The position numbers and the translations under genes were made by a program. Below the pieces are notes generated by a model, which saw nothing but the letters and a program-made list of their open reading frames with translations, did no database searches and was not told where the DNA came from. A DNA stretch of 64,000 bases from JBBIPZ01 sp037442505 [NCBI: Deltaproteobacteria bacterium] (GTDB lineage Bacteria; CALINM01). The stretch is from assembly GCA_037442505.1 (NCBI GenBank), contig JBBIPZ010000012.1, forward strand, positions 1-64,000, read 5' to 3'. Of the stretch, positions 37,558 through 47,175 are shown in pieces (the first letter of the stretch is position 1; each line of letters begins with the position of its first letter).

Positions 37558-38082
37558 CTAAAGTTTATTTACCTTTTCTAAAAAGGTTACGAGATGGCTT
37601 ATTATATCCATAGGTGTTGGAGGACAGCCGGGAATATAAATGTCTACAGGTATGATGTCTTTTAAGCCATTTGTGACTGCATAGCTGTCTTTGAATATGC
37701 CACCATCTATTGTGCAGTCACCACAGGCTATAACTAACTTTGGTGATGGTGTTGCTTTATACGTTTTTATTAAAGCTAACTGCATCTGTCTGGATATCGG
37801 TCCTGTTACAAGTATTGCATCAGCATGTCTTGGAGATGCTACAAAGTCTATACCATATCTCTGGATATCATAAAAGGGATTTGTAAGTGCTGTACATTCC
37901 CATTCACAGGCGTTGCATGAACCGGCATCTACCTGTCTGATCCTGAATGATCTCCCGTAGATTTTTAAAATTTTCTCTCTTAGTTCTTCAAGTTTTTGAA
38001 TTTCTTCTTCGTAAAGCCTGGCTTCCGGTATCATTTCGCATGGCTTTTTCTGTATAAAGTTTGTAAGTATCTTTTTTATCAT
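37558..38082 (-). CDS. hyfI: Hyf/NuoB-like small subunit of a membrane redox-like complex
   Basis: A 174-residue PSST/NuoB-family protein. The [4Fe-4S] ligands are present as Cys56, Cys59 (GSCNACEWEC), Cys123 in ACGDC and Cys153 in PGCPPTP, so the proximal N2-type cluster is likely retained. It is the last gene of the six-gene minus-strand operon. Sequence is closer to HycG/HyfI than to true NuoB. It would dock on the large subunit at the membrane arm. Confidence 0.88.
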   Translation of the reverse strand: MIKKILTNFIQKKPCEMIPEARLYEEEIQKLEELREKILKIYGRSFRIRQVDAGSCNACEWECTALTNPFYDIQRYGIDFVASPRHADAILVTGPISRQMQLALIKTYKATPSPKLVIACGDCTIDGGIFKDSYAVTNGLKDIIPVDIYIPGCPPTPMDIISHLVTFLEKVNKL

Positions 38083-38090
38083 TTTATCAC

Positions 38091-39659
38091 CTACATATCA
38101 CAACCTGAGTATGATAGATTGAAGCTTTTGTTACATAAGGGGAAATCAGGAACAATATTCCCATGAACAGCATAGGGCATAAGTGGCCAATTACAGTAGG
38201 AAGATGAACGTACCTTTACGCGCTCCACACCCCCATTTTCTCCCGATTTAACATAGTAAAACACCGAGCCTCTTGGAGACTCAACATAACCAACACCCTC
38301 AGAATGGGATTCTATGTGAATCTCCTTAGCTTCAATGTTTTTAGGATAATCTTTTTCAATAAGCTGTTTAATAATTTTTATTGATTCATCAGCCTCTCTG
38401 GCTCTAACCATCATTCTTGCAAGAACATCACCTTTTCCCTCAGTAATCAGATCAAATTTTAATCTATCGTAAAGTAGATAAGGGTGAGCAAATCTTATAT
38501 CATCGGCAATCTTAGATGACCTTGCAGCTATACCAGTAGCACCGAGTTTCAAGGCTATGTCTGTTGCGAGTTTGCCCGTATTTTCTAAACGCTCTACGTG
38601 AGAAACAGTATTAAGCAGTAAATCTAAGAACTTTCCTTTTTCTTTTTCTAACTCTTTCAGGAAGTTTAAAATAATTTCTTTATTTTCAAGCACATCTTTA
38701 TTAACGCCACCAATTTTGTTAATACCACGTAAGTATCTGTGCCCTGTTAAACATTGATTTAGTCTCATCAGTTTCTCTTTTATATATGCCCCTGCCGCAT
38801 TACCAATTTGCAAACCTGTTCCCGCGCACATATTCCCGATATCACCTATGTGGTTATATAATCTTTCTAATTCCAAAAGCAGTGTCCTTATAGCCTTTGC
38901 TCTTTCAGGTATATCTATCTTAGCCAAATCTTCTACTGCCATGCAATAGGCTGTAGAGTGGGAAAAAGATGAAGTTCCGGAAATTCTCTCAGACAGCAAA
39001 ACGCCTCTTTTGAACCCCAATTTTTCAAACTGTTTTTCAACGCCTTTGTGTGTATAGAAAAGCCTTGCCTCTAAAAAGAAAATCGTCTCTCCAACAGCAC
39101 TAAACCTGAAGTGCCCCGGCTCTATTATGCCAGCATGTACAGGGCCAACAGGTATTTCATATACACCTTCGCCTTCAACTTTGAAAAATTTGTATGGTGA
39201 TTTTATTTTTTGCCCCTCTCCCCAATCTTCTAACTCTTCCCTTGCTATCTGCCAGTCTTTCCTTAAAGGATAGGAGTTTTCAGGAAAACTTTCGTGAAAA
39301 ACTAACCTTCTTGGGTCTGGATGTCCAACCATCTCTATACCGAACATATCTTTGATTTCTCTTTCGTACCAGTGTGCAGCGGGTACAAAGGGCGTTATTG
39401 ACTGGTATTTTTCTCCTTCTTTTAAGCTAAATTTGATGATATATAAATTTTTATCCCCGGGAATTGAAAATATGCATCTTACCCAGAAAGCGCCATTTAG
39501 GTGCCTTTCATCAGTTGCAAACATAACCCTTAATATAGCTTTTTTCTGTTCGTGTATGTATCTTGAAATCGCTACAAAATCATCTTTTTTTATCTCAAAG
39601 ACTTTTTTGCCCTTTTCTTCTTTGTAAGAAACACATTTTTCTTTCACCATCTCCATCAT
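38091..39659 (-). CDS. hyfG: Hyf-like large subunit (NuoC-NuoD fusion) lacking Ni-Fe ligands
   Basis: A 522-residue protein: a NuoC-like part (about 1-150) fused to a NuoD/HycE-like part (about 165-522), as in HycE/HyfG. The first Ni-Fe motif RxCGxC is replaced by RISGTSSF (Ser227 and Ser230). The second, DPCxxC, is replaced by NLSYSG at 514-519. All four metal cysteines are thus missing, so it cannot hold the hydrogenase Ni-Fe site. This matches the group called Ehr (energy-converting hydrogenase-related) complexes. The EIPVGPVHAGIIEPGHFRF block that faces the quinone or active-site cavity is conserved. Overlaps the hyfF stop by four bases. Confidence 0.9.
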   Translation of the reverse strand: MMEMVKEKCVSYKEEKGKKVFEIKKDDFVAISRYIHEQKKAILRVMFATDERHLNGAFWVRCIFSIPGDKNLYIIKFSLKEGEKYQSITPFVPAAHWYEREIKDMFGIEMVGHPDPRRLVFHESFPENSYPLRKDWQIAREELEDWGEGQKIKSPYKFFKVEGEGVYEIPVGPVHAGIIEPGHFRFSAVGETIFFLEARLFYTHKGVEKQFEKLGFKRGVLLSERISGTSSFSHSTAYCMAVEDLAKIDIPERAKAIRTLLLELERLYNHIGDIGNMCAGTGLQIGNAAGAYIKEKLMRLNQCLTGHRYLRGINKIGGVNKDVLENKEIILNFLKELEKEKGKFLDLLLNTVSHVERLENTGKLATDIALKLGATGIAARSSKIADDIRFAHPYLLYDRLKFDLITEGKGDVLARMMVRAREADESIKIIKQLIEKDYPKNIEAKEIHIESHSEGVGYVESPRGSVFYYVKSGENGGVERVKVRSSSYCNWPLMPYAVHGNIVPDFPLCNKSFNLSYSGCDM

Positions 39660-41134
39660 CTGACTCCCAAAATTTCTACTGAGTTTCTAATAAGCATACT
39701 GATGGTTTCTGGAACATAGATGCCAAGTAAAATAGCAAGAATTGCTAATAAAATCATAACCACATAGGAAAGTATTTCGTCGAATGTGATAGAATGAGTA
39801 TCGTTAAAGGTTATATCTGCTTTGCAATCGCTTTTGAAGAGCATTTTACCAAAATTAGAAAGTAAACCAAAAAATACAAAAATTACAAAAAACAGGAATA
39901 AAGCCAGAGGCAACCATTTACCAGCATCAGCAGCAGCTTTGAGTATTGTAAACTCACTGATAAAAACGTTTAAAGGTGGTGAGCCAGCAAGGGACAGAAT
40001 GCCTATAAATGTTAACACTCCAAGTACAGGCATTTTTGAGATTACATCACATACCCTGTCAATGCTTGTGGAACCAAAACGAGATTGAATCTTGCCTGAG
40101 ACAAAGAACATAAGTGGTTTGGCAATTGCATGATTTAGCACATGCAGCAAAGCACCATAAGCAGCTAATTTACCACCTATGCCAAATCCAAAGGAAATGA
40201 TACCCATATGCTCAATGCTCGAGTAAGCAAGCAGTCTTTTAAAGTTGCCCTGAACCATTAAGAAAATTGAGGCTATAGCTATCGAGAATAAACCAAAGAC
40301 CAACAATAGGGTGTTGCTAAACTCGCTACCGACAGATGGTTGAACAATTGCCAGAAATCTTAAAACTCCATAAAAGGCAGTATTTAAAAGTATTCCTGAG
40401 AGTAAAGCGCTTACTGGAGTAGGTGCCTGACTGTGGGCATCGGGTAGCCAGCTGTGGAGTGGCGCAAGGCCTGCCTTGGTTCCATATCCAACAATTATGA
40501 ATATAAAAGCTAACTTCATCGTTACAGGATTGAACTGTTTTGCATATTCTTTTAAAACAACAAAACTAAGTGAGCCTGACTCACCAAGTACGTTTGTTGC
40601 TCCATAATAGGCTATAAATGTTCCAAGAAGGGCAAAGGTAATTCCTACTGTGCATAATATTATGTACTTCCAAGCAGCCTCTATAGCTAACTCCCTCTTT
40701 GTAAAGCCAAGACCGATAAGCGGGGCGGATATGATAGTAGTTGCTTCTATGGCAATCCACATAATTGCAATATTTTCGGTGGTAACGACAAGAATCATCG
40801 ATGTTACAAACATATTCAAAAGTAGATAAAACCTTTGAACATATTTTTTGTCAGTAAGCCCAGACGAAAGCTCATGCCCTAAATATTCTATGGAGTATGC
40901 TGTTGACATCATTGATAGAAAAACTATAACGCATAAGATATATGAAGATAGGCTATCAAGATAGAATATTCCCTCTCTTATTGCATTGTTGTTTATTATT
41001 TGTGAACAAAGTTTTGCAGTCAGAATAGATGTAATAATCATTCCGATAAGACTTAGATAGCCATTTAACTTTGGCTTTGGAATAAAAAAACATAATAGTC
41101 CAGTTACAATAGGTATCAAAAGTATCGCTAACAT
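39656..41134 (-). CDS. hyfF: HyfF-like proton-channel subunit (NuoL/M/N family)
   Basis: A 492-residue antiporter-like membrane subunit with about 14 helices. It has the HSWLPDAHSQAPTPVSALLSG block (about 225-245) and the conserved Lys/Glu of ion-translocating subunits, plus AYSSIEHMGIISFGFG. It is one of two such subunits in this operon and would move H+ or Na+. A terminal membrane helix follows a loop at about 440-455. Confidence 0.9.
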   Translation of the reverse strand: MLAILLIPIVTGLLCFFIPKPKLNGYLSLIGMIITSILTAKLCSQIINNNAIREGIFYLDSLSSYILCVIVFLSMMSTAYSIEYLGHELSSGLTDKKYVQRFYLLLNMFVTSMILVVTTENIAIMWIAIEATTIISAPLIGLGFTKRELAIEAAWKYIILCTVGITFALLGTFIAYYGATNVLGESGSLSFVVLKEYAKQFNPVTMKLAFIFIIVGYGTKAGLAPLHSWLPDAHSQAPTPVSALLSGILLNTAFYGVLRFLAIVQPSVGSEFSNTLLLVFGLFSIAIASIFLMVQGNFKRLLAYSSIEHMGIISFGFGIGGKLAAYGALLHVLNHAIAKPLMFFVSGKIQSRFGSTSIDRVCDVISKMPVLGVLTFIGILSLAGSPPLNVFISEFTILKAAADAGKWLPLALFLFFVIFVFFGLLSNFGKMLFKSDCKADITFNDTHSITFDEILSYVVMILLAILAILLGIYVPETISMLIRNSVEILGVR

Positions 41135-41140
41135 TTCATC

Positions 41141-41800
41141 TTATCCCTTAAGTTTGGTAAGCTGATCCAGATCTGTTGTAGAAAATAATCTTTTTATTTG
41201 TATTGCAAAAACACCAAGGATTATTACACCCATTAACATATCAAAAAACACACCTAATTCTATAATCAAAGGCATACCGTAGGTTAGAGAAAAACCCGCA
41301 AGAAAAAGCCCATTTTCCATAAATAAAAGTCCAATAACCTGTGTAATAGCCTTTCTTCTCGAAATCATAACAAAAAGGCTTATAAGAATAACCGCAACAG
41401 ATATTTGTAAAACGTTTTTAGATAATCCTGTCACGTAAACGCCTTTAGAAATAGCGGAATAAACAATTGCAATAAGTATCCCGGAGATTACTAACGAAAG
41501 AGAGTTACTAACAAATGGCTCTACATCATGTGTTACTTGCATCTTTTTTACAATGTTGCTTATAAATAAAGGTATTACAAAGCATTTAACTATAAAATTT
41601 AAAAGGGCAGCAAAGTAAAAGTGGGATTCACCTTTAACCACTGCAACGGAGACAATCAACAAAGTAAGAAACAGGGAGTTAAAAAAATAAGCCTTAATGC
41701 AAGACTCGAGCCTCTTTAAACTATTCATAGATATCGCTGTAAGAAGTATTCCTACTGATAAAAAGTCAATCAAAGATGCAAAATCTATCAAATCTCTCAT
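41141..41800 (-). CDS. hyfE: HyfE-like membrane subunit (NuoK-like half)
   Basis: A 219-residue protein with about seven membrane helices and the NuoK-like C-terminal stretch GLLFMENGLFLAGFSL (about 157-172) with the conserved buried Glu. Size and position between HyfF and HyfC agree with HyfE/HycC-type partners. Weakly conserved, so the call relies on context as well as on the NuoK motif. Confidence 0.8.
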   Translation of the reverse strand: MRDLIDFASLIDFLSVGILLTAISMNSLKRLESCIKAYFFNSLFLTLLIVSVAVVKGESHFYFAALLNFIVKCFVIPLFISNIVKKMQVTHDVEPFVSNSLSLVISGILIAIVYSAISKGVYVTGLSKNVLQISVAVILISLFVMISRRKAITQVIGLLFMENGLFLAGFSLTYGMPLIIELGVFFDMLMGVIILGVFAIQIKRLFSTTDLDQLTKLKG

Positions 41801-42718
41801 CTATTTCCCCAGCATCAAATAAGTCAAAAGCGATACAAAGGCAAGAACAAACCCACCCCCAAGTAGCGAAGGGAGCTGAAAAAACCTCATCTTAGCCCTT
41901 GAAGACTCAATTAAAGCCATCGTAAAGCCGATGACCAGCATCTTAATTGAATAAACGATAAAAGCCTTTGTTAAATGTATCATATCAAAAGATGTTGCAA
42001 CCCCAAAGGGTAGGAATATATCAGCAAGTATAGTAAATAGAAGCATCTGCTTTATATAGTGTGCATACTCCATCATCGCAAGATACCTTCCCGAATACTC
42101 TAAAATCATCCCCTCATGAATCATTGTTAATTCTAAATGTGTATCGGGATTATCTACTGGAATTCTACCGGTTTCAGCAATAATCGCCACCATAAAGGCA
42201 GAAAAAGCGAGAACCTTAGATGGAGTAAGTATAGGATTGTCAATATTTACAATGTCTGCAAGGTTAGTGGAACCAGAAGGGATAGCTGCAGTAAATAGAC
42301 ATAACATCATCATTGGTTCCACAAGGGTTGAAACCGTCATTTCTCTGCTGCTTCCTTCACCACCAAAGGCTGTCCCGGCGTCAAGCCCAGCCAAAGCCAT
42401 AAAAAATCTTGCTAAAGCAAAGGTATAAACGATAGCTATGACGTCTCCAAAATAATAGAAATTGCTTGCAGACGTAATAACAGGCACTAAAAAACAAACA
42501 GTTATTACAGAGGCGAGAACAATGTAAGGTGTAATCTTGAATATAACCGAAGCAGTATTTGATATAACCATGTCTTTATTAAAAAGCCTGATTAAATCAC
42601 AATATGGTTGAACAATTGATGCACCTTTCCTGCCCTGCATCAAAGCCTTCACCTTCTTTATAAATCCCTGTAACAAAGGCGCAAACAATAAAATAATCAA
42701 AATCTGAAGCTTTTCCAC
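41801..42718 (-). CDS. hyfC: HyfC/HycD-like membrane anchor (NuoH family)
   Basis: A 305-residue NuoH-family subunit. It has GRKGASIVQPYCDLIRLFNKD (described at about 29-48), the Glu-rich loop AETGRIPVDNPDTHLELTMIHE around residues 180-202, and EYSGRYLAMMEYA, all typical of HycD/HyfC. The loop links the soluble arm to the membrane channel. GTG start overlapping the hyfB stop. Motifs are complete. Confidence 0.9.
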   Translation of the reverse strand: MEKLQILIILLFAPLLQGFIKKVKALMQGRKGASIVQPYCDLIRLFNKDMVISNTASVIFKITPYIVLASVITVCFLVPVITSASNFYYFGDVIAIVYTFALARFFMALAGLDAGTAFGGEGSSREMTVSTLVEPMMMLCLFTAAIPSGSTNLADIVNIDNPILTPSKVLAFSAFMVAIIAETGRIPVDNPDTHLELTMIHEGMILEYSGRYLAMMEYAHYIKQMLLFTILADIFLPFGVATSFDMIHLTKAFIVYSIKMLVIGFTMALIESSRAKMRFFQLPSLLGGGFVLAFVSLLTYLMLGK

Positions 42719-42721
42719 CCT

Positions 42722-44689
42722 TTACATCCCAAAAATTAATAAAACAACCAAAGTAATTAAAATATATGACAGATAAAGCTGTAAACTACCTGATTGCAAA
42801 AACTTCAGTCTATCAGAAACATTGTTTATAAAGTTAAACATGGGTGATAAAATATACTTCGTCAAAAATGGTGCAATATCACCGCCATATCTCATAGAAG
42901 AAACAAAAAGCTTATCCACTGAATAGGTAATCTTAACTTCTCTTTTTGGCATGTATACACGTTTAAAAATAATTTTCAAGGGTTTAATAAATGCCGTTGC
43001 GGTATACTGCATTCTACTGTCAAGAGTAAAAATACCACAATCCCAGGAATCACCATGCTCAATCTTTGGCTTTCCAAAAAATGATCTGCTTAAGAGCAGG
43101 ATAAAAATAATTGTCATAATTAATGACAATGCAATTGCTTGAGTTGATAACGACCCTGCTGCAATCGTAATAGAACCTCTTGTTAGAAAAGATAAGCTTC
43201 CACCGGTTAAATTAAAGACTGGATAAGAAAATAAAGTAATGAAATAATTTGGAAAAATGCCAAGAACAAGGCAAATGACTGACAAAAACAACATTGCAGA
43301 TGTCATCGTGGGAGAAGCATCATGCCCATGGTCGGTATTTGAACTTCTTGGCAATCCCAGAAAGGTGATCCCAAAAGCTTTTACAAAAGCTGTGGCTGCT
43401 ATAGCACCTGTTAAAGCTAAAGAAGCTCCAAAAATAGGAGAAATAATCTTAACGATGGATGGTGGTGCATTAAATCCCGAAATCAAAGCCTGATATGTTA
43501 GCCATTCGCTCACAAATCCATTAAAAGGTGGTAAAGCACAGATAGAAATGGCGCCTATTAAAAAACAAAAGGCGGTCATTGGCATCTTCTTAATCAGTCC
43601 ACCCAAAAGTTCCATATTCTTTGTATGGGTTGCATGAAGTATTGAACCTGCACCCATAAAAAGCAGTCCTTTAAATACAGAGTGATTCAATATGTGATAA
43701 AATGCTGCTGTCAGTGATAATGCGGCAAGGGCGTTCATACTGTAAAACTTAAAAAGCATTGCACCGCCCAGTCCTAAAAGTATAATACCGATATTTTCTA
43801 TGCTCGAGTAAGCTAATAATCTTTTTATATCTTTTTCCATAACTGCTTGCATAATTCCCAATACGGCAGATATAGCACCTAAAGCCAGAACCAGGATGCC
43901 CCACCAGTAAGCTCCCACGCCCAGAATATCAAGACCTATCCTCACAATGCCATAAATACCTGTTTTTATCATAACCCCAGACATTATTGCAGACACATTA
44001 GAAGGTGCAGTTGGATGAGCAATAGGTAGCCAGTAGTGAAATGGCATAATACCAGCTTTAACGCCAAAACCAATCAAAGCAAAGATAAAAATGATGTTTT
44101 TTATTGGGAGTGGTATATTGTTGGAAAGGGCTTTAAAAACAGAAAAATCAGAGCTCTTAGTATAGTAACTAAGCAAAAGAAAAAGTGCTATGATAAATGC
44201 CGTCCCTATGTGAGTCATCACAGCATAAATAAGTCCAGCTTTTGAAGATTTTTCGTTATTTTCAAAAACAACAAGAAAATAAGATAAAACAGACATTGTC
44301 TCCCAGCAGATAAGAAAAGAAATAATGTTTGTCGAAAGTATAACACCATACATTGACGGGATAAATAAGCTAAAAATAAAACCAAAGAAACGCTTATTTT
44401 TAAGACTTTTTGTGTATCCAATAGAATATAGGCAAACAGCAATTGTTAAAAGCGAGATGACGATTAAAAAAAATCCTGAAATATTGTCACCACCGAAGGA
44501 TAAGTCGAAAAAGGGGGTCAGTTTAAAAATGTAATTTCCTGATGCACTATTCGAGAGCAAAGACAGCCCAAGAACGAAAAAAGAAAACGCCCCAGCTATA
44601 GATATCAGGTATGCAAGAGATGGTAAAAAAAGGGATATTAATGCTGCTATGACAAAAAGTAAAGTAGATTCCGACAAATCCATAACCAT
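42722..44689 (-). CDS. hyfB: HyfB-like proton-channel subunit (NuoL/M family)
   Basis: A 655-residue antiporter-like subunit, the first gene of the operon. It contains PFHYWLPIAHPTAPSNVSA (about 215-233), AYSSIENIGIILLGLG and SVFKGLLFMGAGSI, typical of HyfB/HycC, with about 16 helices. The ATG at 44689 is chosen because AAAGGAC lies ten bases upstream; an in-frame ATG at 44767 lacks a ribosome site and adds a hydrophilic tail with a chance CKSCH motif. With HyfF it gives the complex two pumping modules. Confidence 0.9.
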   Translation of the reverse strand: MVMDLSESTLLFVIAALISLFLPSLAYLISIAGAFSFFVLGLSLLSNSASGNYIFKLTPFFDLSFGGDNISGFFLIVISLLTIAVCLYSIGYTKSLKNKRFFGFIFSLFIPSMYGVILSTNIISFLICWETMSVLSYFLVVFENNEKSSKAGLIYAVMTHIGTAFIIALFLLLSYYTKSSDFSVFKALSNNIPLPIKNIIFIFALIGFGVKAGIMPFHYWLPIAHPTAPSNVSAIMSGVMIKTGIYGIVRIGLDILGVGAYWWGILVLALGAISAVLGIMQAVMEKDIKRLLAYSSIENIGIILLGLGGAMLFKFYSMNALAALSLTAAFYHILNHSVFKGLLFMGAGSILHATHTKNMELLGGLIKKMPMTAFCFLIGAISICALPPFNGFVSEWLTYQALISGFNAPPSIVKIISPIFGASLALTGAIAATAFVKAFGITFLGLPRSSNTDHGHDASPTMTSAMLFLSVICLVLGIFPNYFITLFSYPVFNLTGGSLSFLTRGSITIAAGSLSTQAIALSLIMTIIFILLLSRSFFGKPKIEHGDSWDCGIFTLDSRMQYTATAFIKPLKIIFKRVYMPKREVKITYSVDKLFVSSMRYGGDIAPFLTKYILSPMFNFINNVSDRLKFLQSGSLQLYLSYILITLVVLLIFGM

Positions 44690-44929
44690 AAAATAGTAGT
44701 CCTTTATAAAATTATTAGTCAAGTTAATTTTTGTTAATTTGTGGCAACTTTTACAATTCATTTTCATTTTTGATAGAGTTTAGGTGCTTAGGAGATTCTT
44801 AGCGTAAATTTAGAATAACATAGTTTTAGGCTTACAATGACAGATGAAAATTGCCCAAAATGGCAATCTTACGACAGCTATGGTTTAATTCAAGAATTTA
44901 GCCAAAAATTTTTGTGATTTTATGTTATA

Positions 44930-46969
44930 TTAAATCAACAAGCAGGAGGGATTGTCCTTAATAACATTTATAAAAAGCTCTACCAACCTTGGGTCAAATT
45001 GTGTTCCTGCACATCGTTTTATCTCTTCAAGTGCATCAGTATAAGCCATAGCCTTTCTATATGGTCTATCAGAGGCCATCGCATCAAACGCATCGGCTAT
45101 CGAAATTATGCGAGCCTCAAGAGAAAGCTCTTCTCCCTTCTTGCCATCAGGATAGCCTTTGCCGTCAAACCTTTCGTGGTGTTCAGTGATTATTGTCTTT
45201 ACATCTTGTAGAAAACTAATTGGTTCTAATATTTGGGAGCCAATCAAAGGATGTTCCTTAACACTTTCATACTCTTCATCTGTTAAAAGCCCATTTTTGT
45301 GAAGTATATTTAGGTCGGTCCCAATCTTTCCTATATCATGCAAAATAGCAGCATGTTGCAAAATTTCAAGCCTTTTGGGTGATAAATTTAACCTCCTCCC
45401 CATCTCAAGTGAGTAGCAAGTTACACGTTCTGAATGTCCTCTTGTATATGGGTCTTTTGCTTCTATTGCATTGACAAGAGCCCTGATTGTATCGAAATAA
45501 CTTTTCTGCAAATCAATGTAAAGTTTGGCGTTTTCTAAAGAAACAGCTGTTTGTCCCGCAAGCGTATTTAACAATTCTAACTCATCTTCCGTAAATTCTG
45601 AACCATCAACCTTGTTATTGACATTTAAAACACCGACAACCTCTCCCTTTACAATAACAGGCGAAGATATAAGGGATTTTGTTTCATAATGATTTTTACT
45701 GATTCTTTTAAAACGTTCGTCTGTTTCAATATCTTTAACTATTATGGGCTTTCCCTCTTTTGCTACCCAACCAGATATTGAATCTCCAACCTTCACCCTT
45801 GCGTTTGCAACAATCTCTGGTTCCATACCAAGTGCGTATTTTATATATAATTCGCCTTTTTCTTTATCAACAAGCATCAGTGAACCCGTCTTTGCCCTCA
45901 TTATACTAACAGATTTTTCAACAATCATTTTAATAACATCATCAGGATTAAGAACTGTCGTTAAGCATCTGCTAATCTTGTAGAGTATCTTAAGCCTGTC
46001 AATAGCCTTTTCTAAGTGATAGTTTTTTTCTTCTACATCTTTAACCATCATCTCAATCTGATTGTTTGCAGCTTCTAATTCCAGAACACGTGCTTTCAGC
46101 TGGGCATTTAGCGCCTCTAACTCTGCTTTATATCTGAGACTTTCTTGCATCTTTGCGATTTCGTGTTCTTTTTTTAGATTATTCTCATGAAAATCTTTCA
46201 GTTTTTGAAGCATAAAGTTAAAGGTCTTTGCGAGTACGCCCACTTCGTTGCCAGAAGGGATTTTGACCTCTACATTAAGGTTTCCTCTTGCTGCATCAAT
46301 CATTGCCTTCATCAAGTCTTTAATAGGACATGTGACAAGCAAAGTGATTACAAGAAAAACCAATATAATCATTACGATAAAAGCTATCGCAGATGAAAAT
46401 ATCATTTTGTAGAGACTATTTTTAATCAGCCCATTAATATCTTCTGATGAAACATCAAGCACTAATGCGCCTAAAACCCTTTTTGTAGGGGAGTGGTGCT
46501 GGCTACAGGTTGGACCGTTAAAGAGCAGGTTTACAACTTTTAACGAGTTGTTAGACTCAAAAATTACAAATTTATCCATCTTGGGCATACTGCCGTCGTG
46601 ACAACCTTCACAGAGCCCATCTTCTTTTGAAAGAAATGTCCCGACTTCATTTTTCTGTGTTGAGACGAGAATTTTGCCTTTTTTATCAAGTAATCTGATA
46701 GATTTAAGTTTACCTTCGTATTCTGAAGTTTTAACTACTTCTGCTACCATTGAATCAATAATTTTAAAGTCATTTTTTTCCATTGCGTAATACATCGACT
46801 TTTCTAAGGCAAGGCTTAGATGCTTGACAATTTCTTTTTCGTGTTTAATGATTTCTCTTTTTTGATAATTGATTAGATAATAAAATGTAGCAAAAATAAC
46901 AACACCGATAATTACGCTTATTCTTATAAGAACCTCAAACCAAAGATGTTTATGAAACGGGATATGCAT
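44930..46969 (-). CDS. HD-GYP phosphodiesterase with periplasmic c-heme sensor
   Basis: A 679-residue membrane protein. Order: membrane helix (about 12-32), periplasmic sensor with a c-heme site CEGCH (about 121-125) and a degenerate second site CSQHH (about 157-161), second helix (about 190-215), HAMP, coiled coil (about 265-330), GAF (about 345-490) and HD-GYP domain with HDIGKIGT (about 560) and HHERFDGKGYP. All residues for c-di-GMP hydrolysis are present. Members with heme in this position are thought to sense redox state or gases such as NO or O2. ATG 46969 is preferred to an in-frame TTG six bases earlier. Confidence 0.9.
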   Translation of the reverse strand: MHIPFHKHLWFEVLIRISVIIGVVIFATFYYLINYQKREIIKHEKEIVKHLSLALEKSMYYAMEKNDFKIIDSMVAEVVKTSEYEGKLKSIRLLDKKGKILVSTQKNEVGTFLSKEDGLCEGCHDGSMPKMDKFVIFESNNSLKVVNLLFNGPTCSQHHSPTKRVLGALVLDVSSEDINGLIKNSLYKMIFSSAIAFIVMIILVFLVITLLVTCPIKDLMKAMIDAARGNLNVEVKIPSGNEVGVLAKTFNFMLQKLKDFHENNLKKEHEIAKMQESLRYKAELEALNAQLKARVLELEAANNQIEMMVKDVEEKNYHLEKAIDRLKILYKISRCLTTVLNPDDVIKMIVEKSVSIMRAKTGSLMLVDKEKGELYIKYALGMEPEIVANARVKVGDSISGWVAKEGKPIIVKDIETDERFKRISKNHYETKSLISSPVIVKGEVVGVLNVNNKVDGSEFTEDELELLNTLAGQTAVSLENAKLYIDLQKSYFDTIRALVNAIEAKDPYTRGHSERVTCYSLEMGRRLNLSPKRLEILQHAAILHDIGKIGTDLNILHKNGLLTDEEYESVKEHPLIGSQILEPISFLQDVKTIITEHHERFDGKGYPDGKKGEELSLEARIISIADAFDAMASDRPYRKAMAYTDALEEIKRCAGTQFDPRLVELFINVIKDNPSCLLI

Positions 46970-47038
46970 AAACAATAATTATATTTTAAGAAAAAAAATT
47001 GGTCAATTTTAATTTTTTGTGGTTACATAGATAGATAT

Positions 47039-47108
47039 GTCCCTTTCAAAATCTTGCAAAGGTCCTTAAAATCATTACAAATGATTTTAAATTGTTTTTG
47101 CACGGGAC
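47039..47108. repeat. Large imperfect inverted repeat between HD-GYP and GH13 genes
   Basis: An 11-bp perfect stem, TTAAAATCATT (47066-47076) and AATGATTTTAA (47080-47090), around ACA is framed by TGCAAA/TTTGCA and GTCCC/GGGAC. The whole could fold into a long hairpin of about 70 bases. It may be a small repeat element or a structured leader RNA. No gene lies within it. Confidence 0.5.
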
Positions 47109-47128
47109 TTTCAGATATGCTAAAAAGT

Positions 47129-47153
47129 AAGAGACCTTTTTCGAAGGTGTCTT
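47129..47153 (+). repeat. Hairpin just upstream of the GH13 gene, related to 13432-13452
   Basis: AAGAGACCTT, loop TTTCG, AAGGTGTCTT: ten pairs with one mismatch. It ends 22 bases before the GH13 start codon. It shares GAGACCTTT with the hairpin upstream of rplU. Confidence 0.5.
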
Positions 47154-47175
47154 ATTATGGTAAGATATTGACGCT

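Noticed and set aside
38091-39659. Calling the complex a group 4 NiFe-hydrogenase
   Set aside because: All four Ni-Fe cysteines are replaced in the large subunit, so hydrogenase activity is not supported by sequence.
44690-44767. N-terminal extension of HyfB containing a CKSCH heme-like motif
   Set aside because: No ribosome site precedes ATG 44767 and the segment lies upstream of a well-placed start at 44689. One CxxCH by chance in untranslated DNA is not evidence of heme.
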